DNA from: Deltaproteobacteria bacterium
Lineage (GTDB): Bacteria; Myxococcota; XYA12-FULL-58-9
Assembly: GCA_016218825.1 (NCBI GenBank)
Contig: JACRCV010000090.1
Coordinates: forward strand, 1 to 45,256
DNA length: 45,256 nt
Reading direction: 5' to 3'
Part shown: positions 16,421-26,031 of the stretch, piece after piece
Position numbering within the stretch: position 1 is the first letter of the stretch
Layout: every line of letters begins with the position of its first letter
The notes under the pieces: generated by a model
Seen by the model: only the letters and a program-made list of their open reading frames with translations
What the model was told of the DNA's origin: nothing
Databases searched by the model: none
Position numbers and translations under genes: made by a program

Positions 16421-17020
16421 ATGCGGCTGTCCCGGGCAAGCAACAACGTCCTCATCAAGAAGTACGGCAACCGCCGGCTCTACGACACCCGCGACTCCCG
16501 CTATCTGACCCTCGCCGAGCTCGCCGCCCTGATCCGCGACGGCGCCGAGGTCCGGGTGGTCGACGCCAAGACCGGCACCGACCTCACCCAGCCGACCTTG
16601 GTGCAGATCATCCTCGACAGCCGCGGCGCCGCGCAGCTGCTCCCGGTCGATCTCCTGCTGCAGTTGGTCCGGATGGAGGACAACGCCCTCAGTGAGTTCT
16701 TCGGGCGCTACATGGCCTATGCGCTGGACCTCTACCAGCAGGCCAAGCAGGGCATGCAGAGCTTCGCGCCCCTGAACCCGTTCGCCGCCAATCCGCTCGC
16801 CCAGGCCGCGACCAACGTCGCCCGCCTCTGGGGCTCGGCCGCCGCCTTCGGCCGACCGAGCGACGCCGCGGCACCGCCGCCGGCCGTCGATGCCGCACCG
16901 CAAACGCCCGGCACCGAGATCGACGCGATTCGCCGCCAGGTCGAGGAGCTGCGGGCGGCGCTGTCGACCCTCACCGGCACCCGAGCGCGCCCGCGCCCCC
17001 GCGCCCCGAAGCGACGGTAG
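16421..17020 (+). CDS. phaR: PHA synthesis repressor PhaR
   Basis: A 199-residue protein. Its first 65 residues match the PHB/PHA accumulation regulator domain: LIKKYGNRRLYDTRDSRYLT, then LAALIRDGAEVRVVDAKTGTDLT. The middle is a helical segment and the C-terminus is an Ala/Pro-rich tail with a short coiled coil. PhaR proteins bind both DNA and PHA granules. They repress phasin and PHA genes until polymer forms and titrates them away. The ATG at 16421 follows AAAGGAG by six bases; an in-frame ATG further upstream would lie before the promoter and was rejected. Genomic context agrees: a phasin gene follows at 17157 and the PHA operon converges on it. Confidence 0.92.
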   Translation: MRLSRASNNVLIKKYGNRRLYDTRDSRYLTLAELAALIRDGAEVRVVDAKTGTDLTQPTLVQIILDSRGAAQLLPVDLLLQLVRMEDNALSEFFGRYMAYALDLYQQAKQGMQSFAPLNPFAANPLAQAATNVARLWGSAAAFGRPSDAAAPPPAVDAAPQTPGTEIDAIRRQVEELRAALSTLTGTRARPRPRAPKRR

Positions 17021-17054
17021 ACGCGCGGCGCACCAAGGCACCGCGCCGCGATAT

Positions 17055-17104
17055 TTGTGCGCTGCACCATTTCTGCTTGACATTTTGTGCGCCGCACATA
17101 TCTT
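17055..17104 (+). promoter_or_regulatory. Phasin promoter with two PhaR-type operators
   Basis: TTGACA (17077-17082) and TATCTT (17099-17104) with a 16-base spacer make a strong promoter. One palindrome, TTGTGC-GCC-GCACAT (17085-17099), fills the spacer between the two elements. A second, TTGTGC-GCT-GCACCA (17055-17069), lies just upstream of the -35, with centres 30 bases apart (about three helical turns). A repressor on both sites would block RNA polymerase. PhaR is the obvious candidate, being encoded next door. Confidence 0.65.
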
Positions 17105-17156
17105 CGCGGCCATCAACGACTAGCACGCTCGGCAAGCCCGAGCCAAGGAGAGCGCC

Positions 17157-17462
17157 ATGAGTGAGACCAAGAATACCCGAGAGCACAAGAACAGCGCCGG
17201 CCCGGTGGGCCTCGATGACCTCCTGGACGTCCACGCCTGGAAGAAGACGGCCGACGAGTCTCTGGGCCGTTACCGCGCCTGGCTCGGTCAGATGGCCGAG
17301 CTGCAACGCACGAGCTTCGAGCAGATGAGCAAGGTCATCGAGGAGCGCAGCAAGATGGTCACCGAGTCGCTGGCCTGTGCCCAGAAGCTCACCACCGAGT
17401 GGTCGCGATTGACCACCGACGCCACCCGGCGGGTGGCCGACCTCGTGAAGTCACAGAGCTGA
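17157..17462 (+). CDS. Phasin-like PHA granule protein
   Basis: A 101-residue, highly charged, wholly helical protein without cysteine-rich or membrane segments. From residue 25 on it forms one long amphipathic helix (WKKTADESLGRYRAWLGQMAELQ, then MSKVIEERSKMV and CAQKLTTEWSRLTTDATRR). This is typical of phasins, which coat intracellular PHA granules. It is shorter than many phasins. It lies 136 bases after phaR with its own operator-bearing promoter, and AAGGAG is seven bases before the ATG. It ends 23 bases from the convergent SDR gene. Assignment depends partly on context, because phasin sequences diverge strongly. Confidence 0.75.
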   Translation: MSETKNTREHKNSAGPVGLDDLLDVHAWKKTADESLGRYRAWLGQMAELQRTSFEQMSKVIEERSKMVTESLACAQKLTTEWSRLTTDATRRVADLVKSQS

Positions 17463-17485
17463 GGCCCGCGGCCCGGCGGCGGCGC

Positions 17486-18235
17486 CTACATCATGCTGGC
17501 GCCGCCGTCGACGTCGTAGGTGCGGCCGTTGACGTAGTCGCACTCGAGCACGAGCTTCACCGCCAGCCAGATGTCCTCGGGGGTGCCGATCCGCCCGACC
17601 GGGATCTTGGCGACCAGCGCCTCGCGCGCCTTGGGGTTCATGCCGGCGGTCATCGGCGTCTCGACCATCCCGGGCGCCACCGCCGCGACCCGGATGCCGT
17701 ACTTGCCGACCTCGTGCGCCCAGGTCGTGGTGTTCGCGGCCATCGCGGCCTTCGCGGCGACGTAGTTGGACTGGCCGCGGTTGCCGTGCCGGGAGATCGA
17801 CGAGATGTTGACGATCACCCCGGGCCGGGTGTTGGTCGCCAGCATCGCGGCGATGCACTCGCGCGCCATCAGCGTCGCGCCGGTGAGGTTGACGTCGAGC
17901 ACCCGCTGCCAGTCGGCGAGCGCGAGCTTCGACACCGCGCCGCTGTCCCTGTCCTTCTTCACCAACAGGCCGTCCTTGAGGATGCCGGCGTTGTTGATCA
18001 ACGCGTTCAGGCCACCGAGCTCGGCGGCCGCCGCGGCCACGAAGGCGACGACGTCGGCCTCCTGGCTCACGTCCAGCCGACGCTTGACGATGCCCGCCGG
18101 GAGGCGCTCGAGCCCGGCAGCGTTCAGGTCACCGGCGGCGACCTTGGCGCCGGCCTCGTGAAGCCTGGTCGCGAAGTGCGCCCCCATGCCGCTCGCGGCG
18201 CCGGTCACGATGATCTTGAGATCCTCGAGGTTCAT
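17486..18235 (-). CDS. SDR oxidoreductase, probable 3-ketoacyl/acetoacetyl-CoA reductase (PhaB/FabG-like)
   Basis: A 249-residue classical short-chain dehydrogenase. It has the nucleotide-binding motif TGAASGMG (11-18), NNAG at 81-84, and the catalytic set Ser 145, Tyr 158, Lys 162 (SNYVAAK). The C-terminal PGMVETPM and YDVDGGASMM are standard for the family. Asp 36 at the end of the second strand (AAGDLNA) would favour NAD over NADP, unlike typical NADPH-dependent PhaB. As last gene of the PHA operon it probably makes or oxidises hydroxyacyl-CoA for polymer metabolism. The ATG follows AAGGAG and is three bases after the synthetase stop. The exact substrate is inference. Confidence 0.85.
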   Translation of the reverse strand: MNLEDLKIIVTGAASGMGAHFATRLHEAGAKVAAGDLNAAGLERLPAGIVKRRLDVSQEADVVAFVAAAAAELGGLNALINNAGILKDGLLVKKDRDSGAVSKLALADWQRVLDVNLTGATLMARECIAAMLATNTRPGVIVNISSISRHGNRGQSNYVAAKAAMAANTTTWAHEVGKYGIRVAAVAPGMVETPMTAGMNPKAREALVAKIPVGRIGTPEDIWLAVKLVLECDYVNGRTYDVDGGASMM

Positions 18236-18238
18236 CGA

Positions 18239-19971
18239 TCACTCCTTGGCTTGTTGGTAGAGTTGCTCGAGCTCGCGCTGGTAGCGCTTGGTCACCGCGG
18301 CGCGCTTCAGCTTCAACGTCGGCGTCAACAGGTTATCTTCGACGCTGAGCGGCGCCGGCGCGATGACGAACTTCTTGATGGTCTCGTAGCTCGCGAGGTC
18401 GCGGTTCACGGCGTCGACCGCGGCCTGCACCCACGCCACGACCGTTTGGTTGTCACGCACCGACCTGCCGACGTCGGCGTTCGCCGCCGCCAGCTGGGCC
18501 CGGGCGACGCCGTCGTCGATGTCGATGAGCGCGGTCAGGTACTTCTTGCCGTCACCGTAGACCATCGCCTGCGTGATCAACGGGAAGTCCTTGAACTTGA
18601 TCTCGATGTTCGCGGGCGGCACGTTCTTGCCACCGGCGGTCACCAGGATGTCCTTCTTGCGACCGATGATCTTCACGAAGCCGTTCGCGGTGAAGGCGCC
18701 CAGGTCGCCGGTGTGAAACCAGCCGTCGGCGTCAAACACCGCCCGCGTCGCCTCGGGATCGCGATAGTAGCCCTTGAAGATGTTCGCGCCCTTCGCGACG
18801 ATCTCACCGTCGGCGGCGATCTTCAGCTCGACGCTCGGGACCGGCTTCCCGACGGTGTCGAAGTCGAAGTCGTCGTGACGGTTCATGGTCAGATTCGGCG
18901 AGCACTCGGTCAGGCCGTAGCCCTCGATAATCAAGATGCCGGCCCGATAGAAGAACTCCTTGACCTCCTTCGCGAGCCCGGCGCCGCCCGACAAACAGAA
19001 GCGCAAGCGGCCGCCGGTGATCGCCCGCAGCTTCTCGTACTGTGCCGCGGGCTCCGGCGATGCGGCGCGCGCGAACAGCATCAGCTTCTCCCAGAAGATC
19101 GGCACGCTCATGAAGACGTGCGGCCGCTGCTCCATCATCAGCGCCAAGGCCCGGGCCGGGTCGGCGAAGTAGCTCACGAAGCCGGCGTTGTTGCCGAGGA
19201 AGAATTGGCCGAGGCCGTAGAGGTGCGCCATCGGCAGCCACAGAATGTCGACGTCGCCGTCCTTGACCAAACTGCCGTTGCAGGCCATCCAGTCGGCGCC
19301 GGACACCCCGACGTTCAAGTGCGTCAGCGGCACGCCCTTCGGCAACCCGGTCGTGCCCGAGGTGTAGACCAGGTAGGCGACGTCCTCGAGCTCGATGCGC
19401 TCGCGCGCCTGCTCTACGCGGCTCGGGGCCTTCGCGAGGCTGTCGCCGCCCTGCGCCGTCGCCTGCTGCCAGCCGAAGGTCATCGCCGCCAGCCGGTCCG
19501 AGTCGAGGCCGCATTGCTGTGCCAGCGGCCGGACGTCGATGTCGGTCATCGTGATGATGGTGCGAACGCGAAGCCGATCCCAGACCGAGAGCACGCGCGC
19601 GAGCTGCTCGGCGTTCTCGACGAACAGCACGCTCGCCTCGCTGTGGCCGAGGATGTGCGCGAGCTGCGACGGCGGCAAGGTCGGGTACACCGGCACCAGC
19701 GCGCCCTGCGCCGCCATCAGCGCGATCGCGGCCGCCGCCCACTCCCAGCGCGTATTGGCGCACACCGCGACCGCGGAGCCCTTGGTGACACCGCGGTCGA
19801 GCAGGAACGACGCCAGCTTCTCGCACCCGGTCGCCAGCTCGCCCCAGGTGATCGGCGCGAAGCCGCCGCCCGGTTGCGGGACAAAGAAGCGCGGCCGGTC
19901 TTTGCGCTCCGGCAGGCTCGCCAGGAAGAAGAAGATGGTCGGGGCGTTGGCTTCGCGGGCCAGGGTCGGGG

Positions 19972-19975
<4 letters not shown>
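18239..19975 (-). CDS. AMP-forming long-chain acyl-CoA synthetase
   Basis: A 578-residue member of the adenylate-forming family. The phosphate-binding loop is YTSGTTGLPKG (204-214). Other family motifs are EGYGLTECSPN, GWFHTGDLG and the hinge/C-domain GRKKDILVTAGGKNVPP. The overall pattern is closer to the long-chain FadD15/ACSL group than to the separate fadD at 29.7 kb. It would activate free fatty or hydroxy acids to CoA esters. Its ATG overlaps the stop of the PhaC-like gene (ATGA at 19975-19972). Placement between the PhaC-like enzyme and the reductase suggests it feeds acyl-CoA into polymer synthesis. Confidence 0.9.
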
Positions 19976-21417
<1,442 letters not shown>

Positions 21418-21433
21418 CGACGTTCCTCCTGGT

Positions 21434-22300
21434 CTAGAACCAACCCAAGCGCCGGACTTCCTCGGCCACCGCGAAGCTGGCGCCGGGATCGGTGTCCGGG
21501 GTGACAAACACCGGCGACGTCGCCCGCGCGACGTCGACCGAAAAGCACTCGAACATGAACAGCACCTCGCGCACGCTGGTCGGCGCGGCACCGCCGGTCT
21601 TGGGCGCGGCGCTGATCTTGATCGCGAGCCGTAGCACCTGCTGGAAGCGGAAGCCGGTGAGCACGAGCTCGCCGCTCTCGTCCACCGCGACCTCGTAGCT
21701 GTCGTCCTGGGACCAGGGGCTCAGACCGTCGAGGCTGCCGCTGCGCACCTCACCGACCTCGGTCCAGCGCCTGCCGACGGACAACGGGAAGCGCAACAGC
21801 GCCACCGGCGTGATGTAGGGCAGGAGCGTCCGCCCGGCGGCGGGGCTCTCGGTTCGAGACGCGCTGCCGTGAAGATAGAGCGCCGCCTCGTCGATGGAGT
21901 AGATCGCGTCCAGACGACCCGCGGCATCCAAGGGCGCCACGAACTCGCCGCCCGGAAACCAGGCGCTGTACCACTGGGCCGCGAGCGGCACGGCGACGAC
22001 GGCGGCGGTGCGCTCTGCGGACTCGCCTCTCGACCAATCCCAGACCCGACGGCCGTCGGCAGCGACGACGCCCGCGGTGTCGACGCGCTGCACCGCGCCG
22101 CCGCCCGTGGCGCCGGAGACCAGAAACGAGACGCTCCGGCCGAGCACCGGCCGCGCCTCAGCCGCGGTGATCTGACCGTCCAGGTTCGGCAGGCAGGACA
22201 GCGACCCCGGCGCCGAGCCGCCGTCGCTCTGGCCGAAGGTCAGGTTCTCGCCGCAGCCGGTCGCCGCCCAAGCCAGGAGAGTGAAGAGACCTGGACGCAT
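21434..22300 (-). CDS. Lipoprotein B of the PHA operon
   Basis: A 288-residue predicted lipoprotein (hydrophobic segment then ATGC, Cys 16). I do not recognise a named family. Motifs are CLPNLDGQITAAEA at the mature N-terminus, LLRFPLSVGRRWTE in the middle and FMFECFSVDVA with EEVRRLGWF at the end. The protein at 24812-25807 has matching motifs in the same order, so the two are paralogues. It probably sits in the outer or inner membrane facing the periplasm or surface. It begins two bases after the barrel stop and ends 16 bases before the PhaC-like gene, so it is part of the operon. The function is unknown. Confidence 0.7.
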   Translation of the reverse strand: MRPGLFTLLAWAATGCGENLTFGQSDGGSAPGSLSCLPNLDGQITAAEARPVLGRSVSFLVSGATGGGAVQRVDTAGVVAADGRRVWDWSRGESAERTAAVVAVPLAAQWYSAWFPGGEFVAPLDAAGRLDAIYSIDEAALYLHGSASRTESPAAGRTLLPYITPVALLRFPLSVGRRWTEVGEVRSGSLDGLSPWSQDDSYEVAVDESGELVLTGFRFQQVLRLAIKISAAPKTGGAAPTSVREVLFMFECFSVDVARATSPVFVTPDTDPGASFAVAEEVRRLGWF

Positions 22301-22302
22301 CG

Positions 22303-23883
22303 CTAGAACCCGAAGCCCAAACGCAGGCGAAAGAGCTGGCCGGCCTTGGCCGCGAGACCGAGGCGCGGGTTGTCGAGGCCGGCGAACGGAAACAGCACCG
22401 CGTACTCGAAGGCGGCCTGCAGACCGTCCTCGGTCTGGTACCCCAGGGTCGGATCGATCTCGACGCCAAGCGCCCGCGCGCCGCCCGGGGTCGAGCCGAC
22501 GTCCACCGCCCACGAGGCGATCGCGGCCACCGAGGCCACCAACTCCGCGCCGCGGAGCCTCAAGAGGCGCACCTGGGCGTGCGGCCGGACGTAGGCCGCG
22601 TCGGTGACCGTACCGATGATCTCGCGAAACAAGATCCGATCGACGCGGTAGTCGGGATGAAAGCGGAAGTTGTCGATCCGGCGGTCGGTGCGCATGTCGG
22701 CCTGGGGGCCGTTCAGATCCCCGGGCTTCCCGAAGGCGAGCTGCGACAGGCCGTCTTGCGCGCCAAAGCCGGGCGCCGGATCGCCGCTCGCGACCCCGGC
22801 GTCGAGACCCACGCCGATGACGCGCGCCGCGAGACCGAAGTCGCTCTCGAAGACGGCGCCGCGCTGCCGCGCCCGCGCCTCGGCGCCGATGCCGAGACCG
22901 GGCGTGAGCGAGGTCTGGCGCACCGACGCCAGGAGCATCGCGGCCTCGACGGCGATCCGGCCGACGCCGAAGTCCAGACTCAGATAACAGTCGACGACCT
23001 CGGCCGCGAAGCCGCGGTCCACCACCTGGCCGGCGTTCACCGTCGCCGGCGCCGCGAGCGGCAGGTAGCTCGCCGGGATGTCGCGCGCTTGGCGCCGATG
23101 GGCGTAAGTGGCGCCATAGTCCCAGGTGGCCCTACCGGCGTCGTTGCGCCGCCGGTGCGCCGCCGGGGTGTTGTGGCGCAGGATCGCCACCGACCACGAC
23201 CGCACCGCGGCCGCGGGCTCGACGTCGACGACGCGCGCCTCGTCTCTGCGGCGCACGAGATGGCCGGTCGCCGAGAAGTCGTAGGCCAGAGCCACCAGGT
23301 GACCAACGAGCGGCGTGATGAACGCCACCCGATCGGCGGCGTCTCCTGAATCGCAGTCGGCGCAGTCGCCGCCGTTCACCAGCAGTCCGAGACCCCAGTG
23401 GGCACCGACGCGCCCGGCCGCGAGGTACCCCACCGGCGTCACCAGCTCGCCGTAGGCGCGCTTGATCCGAAACGCCGCACCGGGCGGCCGCTGGGTCCGA
23501 CTGTCTCCCGTCAGGCCGTCGGCACCACTACCGAGGGCCAGGTTGTCGAGCACATCGATGCGCGCCTTCACCGCCACCATGCCGCCCGGGGCGTAGACCG
23601 ACAAATCGGTGCGCAGCCGCAGGTCGCCGGCGTACAAGACCTGCCGGCCGGGCTCGCTCATCGACACCGGAAAGAACACCTCCCCGGAAGGCGTCGGCCC
23701 GCGATCGAGATCGAGGTTGGCGAAGATCTCGGAGCGCAAACGCAGCGCGCCGCTGAGCCCGTAGCGCGGCTCGGGCGACGCCAGGATGTCGTTGCCGTAG
23801 TCGGTGAACCCGGTGGGACGCGCCGCGCGCGGTGCCGTCGCCAGACACAACGCAAGGAGCACGCCGCGGCCGCCGCGACTCAC
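22303..23883 (-). CDS. Outer-membrane beta-barrel protein
   Basis: A 526-residue protein with a signal peptide (about 1-21) and a series of alternating amphipathic strands, such as GALRLRSEIFANLDL, GELVTPVGYLAAGRVGAHWGLGLLVNGG and VRLLRLRGAELVASVAAI. It ends in RLRLGFGF with terminal Phe, the classic barrel-insertion signal. A pair of close cysteines (GGDCADCDSGD) lies in a predicted loop. It resembles outer-membrane proteins common in Myxococcota, with no transport substrate apparent. It starts with GTG overlapping the hydrolase stop (GTGA at 23883-23880). A fatty-acid or lipid channel would fit the operon, but that is only context. Confidence 0.75.
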   Translation of the reverse strand: MSRGGRGVLLALCLATAPRAARPTGFTDYGNDILASPEPRYGLSGALRLRSEIFANLDLDRGPTPSGEVFFPVSMSEPGRQVLYAGDLRLRTDLSVYAPGGMVAVKARIDVLDNLALGSGADGLTGDSRTQRPPGAAFRIKRAYGELVTPVGYLAAGRVGAHWGLGLLVNGGDCADCDSGDAADRVAFITPLVGHLVALAYDFSATGHLVRRRDEARVVDVEPAAAVRSWSVAILRHNTPAAHRRRNDAGRATWDYGATYAHRRQARDIPASYLPLAAPATVNAGQVVDRGFAAEVVDCYLSLDFGVGRIAVEAAMLLASVRQTSLTPGLGIGAEARARQRGAVFESDFGLAARVIGVGLDAGVASGDPAPGFGAQDGLSQLAFGKPGDLNGPQADMRTDRRIDNFRFHPDYRVDRILFREIIGTVTDAAYVRPHAQVRLLRLRGAELVASVAAIASWAVDVGSTPGGARALGVEIDPTLGYQTEDGLQAAFEYAVLFPFAGLDNPRLGLAAKAGQLFRLRLGFGF

Positions 23884-24815
23884 GACTCGCCTCCCTCGAG
23901 GAAGCGCAGCACCTCGTCGGCGACCACCTGGTGCGCCTCGAGCATCGGCAAGTGGCCACAGCGCGGCACGACCAACAGCCGCGCGTGCGGCAGCCGCAGG
24001 CTCATCCGCTCGCCATACTTCAGCGGCGTCACCTGATCCTCACGACCCCACAGCAACAACGCCGGCTGCCGAAGGTCGAAGTGGCGCGGCTCCATCGCTT
24101 CGAGGTTGAGCGCCCGAACAGTCGCGAGCGCCGCCGCCAAGGTCCCGGGACGCTCCTGCAGCGCGACCGCGTCTTCGACCGCCTGTTCGGTCATGAAAGG
24201 CTCGGGGTTGTAGAGGGCGAAGGCCACCTTCTCATCGATGCGCTCGTTGTAGAACAGCGCGAAGATCATCTCGCCCAGGCCGTGCACACGCGACCAGGAG
24301 AACAACAGCGGCTCCTGGGCCGCGAAGAACAGGCCGTTGACGAAGACCACCCGCGGCACCCGCGCGCCGGCGTCGAACGCCAGCTGCAGTGCCACCGCCG
24401 AGCCCCACGAGTGGCCGATGGGCACGAAGCTCGCAACCCCGAGCTGGTCGAGCACCGCGCTGACGAGCCGGGCCTGGGCAGCGATCGAGTAGTCGCCGGC
24501 CGCCGGCCGGTCCGAGAACCCGTGGCCGCGCAGATCGACGGCGACGACCCGATAGCCGCGCTGCACCAAGAGCGGCAACAACAAGCCCCACTCGTCGAGG
24601 TTGGCGCCGAAGCCGTGCAACAACACCAGCGCCGGTGTCGAGGATTCGGCGCGCCCGCGAAGGTCCACGTAGTGGATCCGCTCGCCGTCCACGCTGATGA
24701 AGCTGGCGGCCGCCGGCTCGCCGGCGAAGGGGCCGGCGGCGAAGCGCAGGCAAGCCGTCGTCGCCAACAGTCCGGCGATCACGACCGCGCGCGCCACCAG
24801 CGCTCGGAGGCTCAT
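23880..24815 (-). CDS. Exported alpha/beta hydrolase lipoprotein
   Basis: A 311-residue hydrolase with a lipoprotein signal (LLATTAC, Cys 22). The oxyanion-hole segment is LLHGFGANLDEW, the nucleophile elbow GHSWG (Ser 136), and the acid and base are probably Asp 260 (WGREDQV) and His 288 (RCGHLPM). It belongs to the broad esterase/epoxide-hydrolase/haloalkane-type group, so the substrate cannot be read from sequence. Being anchored outside the cytoplasm, it should act on external esters, for example lipids or oligomeric hydroxyacids. Its ATG overlaps the stop of lipoprotein A (ATGA at 24815-24812). Its place in the PHA operon suggests it supplies acids for activation and storage. Confidence 0.85.
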   Translation of the reverse strand: MSLRALVARAVVIAGLLATTACLRFAAGPFAGEPAAASFISVDGERIHYVDLRGRAESSTPALVLLHGFGANLDEWGLLLPLLVQRGYRVVAVDLRGHGFSDRPAAGDYSIAAQARLVSAVLDQLGVASFVPIGHSWGSAVALQLAFDAGARVPRVVFVNGLFFAAQEPLLFSWSRVHGLGEMIFALFYNERIDEKVAFALYNPEPFMTEQAVEDAVALQERPGTLAAALATVRALNLEAMEPRHFDLRQPALLLWGREDQVTPLKYGERMSLRLPHARLLVVPRCGHLPMLEAHQVVADEVLRFLEGGES

Positions 24816-25807
24816 GGCGACAATGCCAGGCGCCGCACCGCGGCGGCGCCGGTGAACTCCGCCCGGGTCTCGCCGTCCTCTGAATGGACCGCGGCAATGG
24901 CGGTGAAACACTCGGCGACGAAGTTCTGCTGCCGCATCACTGACGCCGACACCAGCGGCTCGCCGATGTCCGAAGCGTGCCGGGTGACGAGCGTGTTGAC
25001 GCGCAGCGCGCGCTCGAAATCCCCGTACGGCGTGCGCACCGTGCCCACCGCATCCACCGCCGACCTGTAGGTCTGGCGGATGACGTAGGGGTAGAGCGAG
25101 CCGCACAGCGAGCCCGACGCCGCCACCTCCTCGGTCCACAGGGCGTCCTTCGCCAGCGGCCATCGCAGCACCGCGAGGGGCGGCTCATAGATCAGCTTGG
25201 TGGTCTCGAGATCGTCGTGCTCGGAGACGATGCCCAAGAGCAACAGCGCGTCGGCGTTGTTCTCGAACACCCCGAGCTGCGTCTGTTGGCAGGTGTAGAA
25301 GCCGACCGTCAGCTCGAAGTCGGCGAGCCTGGTCACGTAGGTAGCGGTCTGAAAGGCCGGCTCGGCGGCAAACCACGCCCCGCTGAGCGCGGCGGTCGCG
25401 ACCTCGAGGTCGGTGGTCGCACCGGCGACGCTGCGCAGATCCCAAACGCAGGTGCCGTTGCCGCAGTCGGGCGCGGTCGAGAACCCCGCCGCCGCGGTCG
25501 TCACCCGGAAGACCGCCGTCAGCCCGGCGGCAAACGGCGCCTCGCCGGCACTGATGCTGCCGTCGTTGCTCGGGCGACAAACGCCACCCGAGTCGCCCGC
25601 CCCGACGTCGCCGCCGTCCACGTCGCCGGCCGCGCCCCCCGGGTCGCCCGCGCCCGGCGCACAGCTGCCGTCGACCCCGCACACCCCCGAGGCACAGTCG
25701 GCGCCGACGCTGCACAACCGCGCCGGCGCGCTACCCGCACCGCACGCCGCGAGCCGGAGCGCCAGAACCCCGAGACCGATCTTGCAGCGCGACAGAGAAA
25801 CGTGCAT
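24812..25807 (-). CDS. Lipoprotein A of the PHA operon (first gene)
   Basis: A 331-residue predicted lipoprotein (LRLAAC lipobox, Cys 22). The early mature part is cysteine-rich (CSVGADCASGVCGVDGSCAPG), followed by a Gly/Asp/Ala linker. The main domain is shared with lipoprotein B: NDGSISAGEA, VWDLRS, PPLAVLRWPLAKDALWTEE, NFVAECFTAIAAV and AAVRRLALSP. It is the first gene of the seven-gene unit. The start is taken as the ATG at 25807, where the signal peptide begins; ATG 25819 and a GTG further upstream are in frame, and the latter lies within an operator-like palindrome. Function unknown. The shared domain suggests a pair with one common binding partner. Confidence 0.7.
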   Translation of the reverse strand: MHVSLSRCKIGLGVLALRLAACGAGSAPARLCSVGADCASGVCGVDGSCAPGAGDPGGAAGDVDGGDVGAGDSGGVCRPSNDGSISAGEAPFAAGLTAVFRVTTAAAGFSTAPDCGNGTCVWDLRSVAGATTDLEVATAALSGAWFAAEPAFQTATYVTRLADFELTVGFYTCQQTQLGVFENNADALLLLGIVSEHDDLETTKLIYEPPLAVLRWPLAKDALWTEEVAASGSLCGSLYPYVIRQTYRSAVDAVGTVRTPYGDFERALRVNTLVTRHASDIGEPLVSASVMRQQNFVAECFTAIAAVHSEDGETRAEFTGAAAVRRLALSP

Positions 25808-25833
25808 TTCCAGCCCCATCGATCGCACCACTA

Positions 25834-25924
25834 TTGTGCAGGGCACCCAACGCCGGCCCGCACGATAACGGCCACCCGGTGTAATACAGGCGATCGCCGG
25901 CTGTCAAGATGTTGCAGTGCACCA
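25834..25924 (-). promoter_or_regulatory. Promoter of the seven-gene PHA operon flanked by PhaR-type operators
   Basis: On the minus strand TTGACA (25907-25902) is followed 15 bases later by TATTAC (25886-25881); the spacing is short, so the -10 is uncertain. One palindrome, plus-strand TGTTGC-AGT-GCACCA (25910-25924), abuts the -35. A second, TTGTGC-AGG-GCACCC (25834-25848), lies downstream, between the promoter and the first gene. The 11-base stretch TGCACCATTTC at the upstream site (25918-25928) is identical to that at the phasin site (17063-17073). Control by PhaR is inferred. Confidence 0.55.
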
Positions 25925-26031
25925 TTTCGGACCGTTCGCCGGCGGCGCGCCGCTCGGCGACCGAGGTCCGTCGCCCGTTGTTGTCGACCGGGCGAGCCGA
26001 CATCGGGCGCGGCCGCACGTCACGACCGCGC

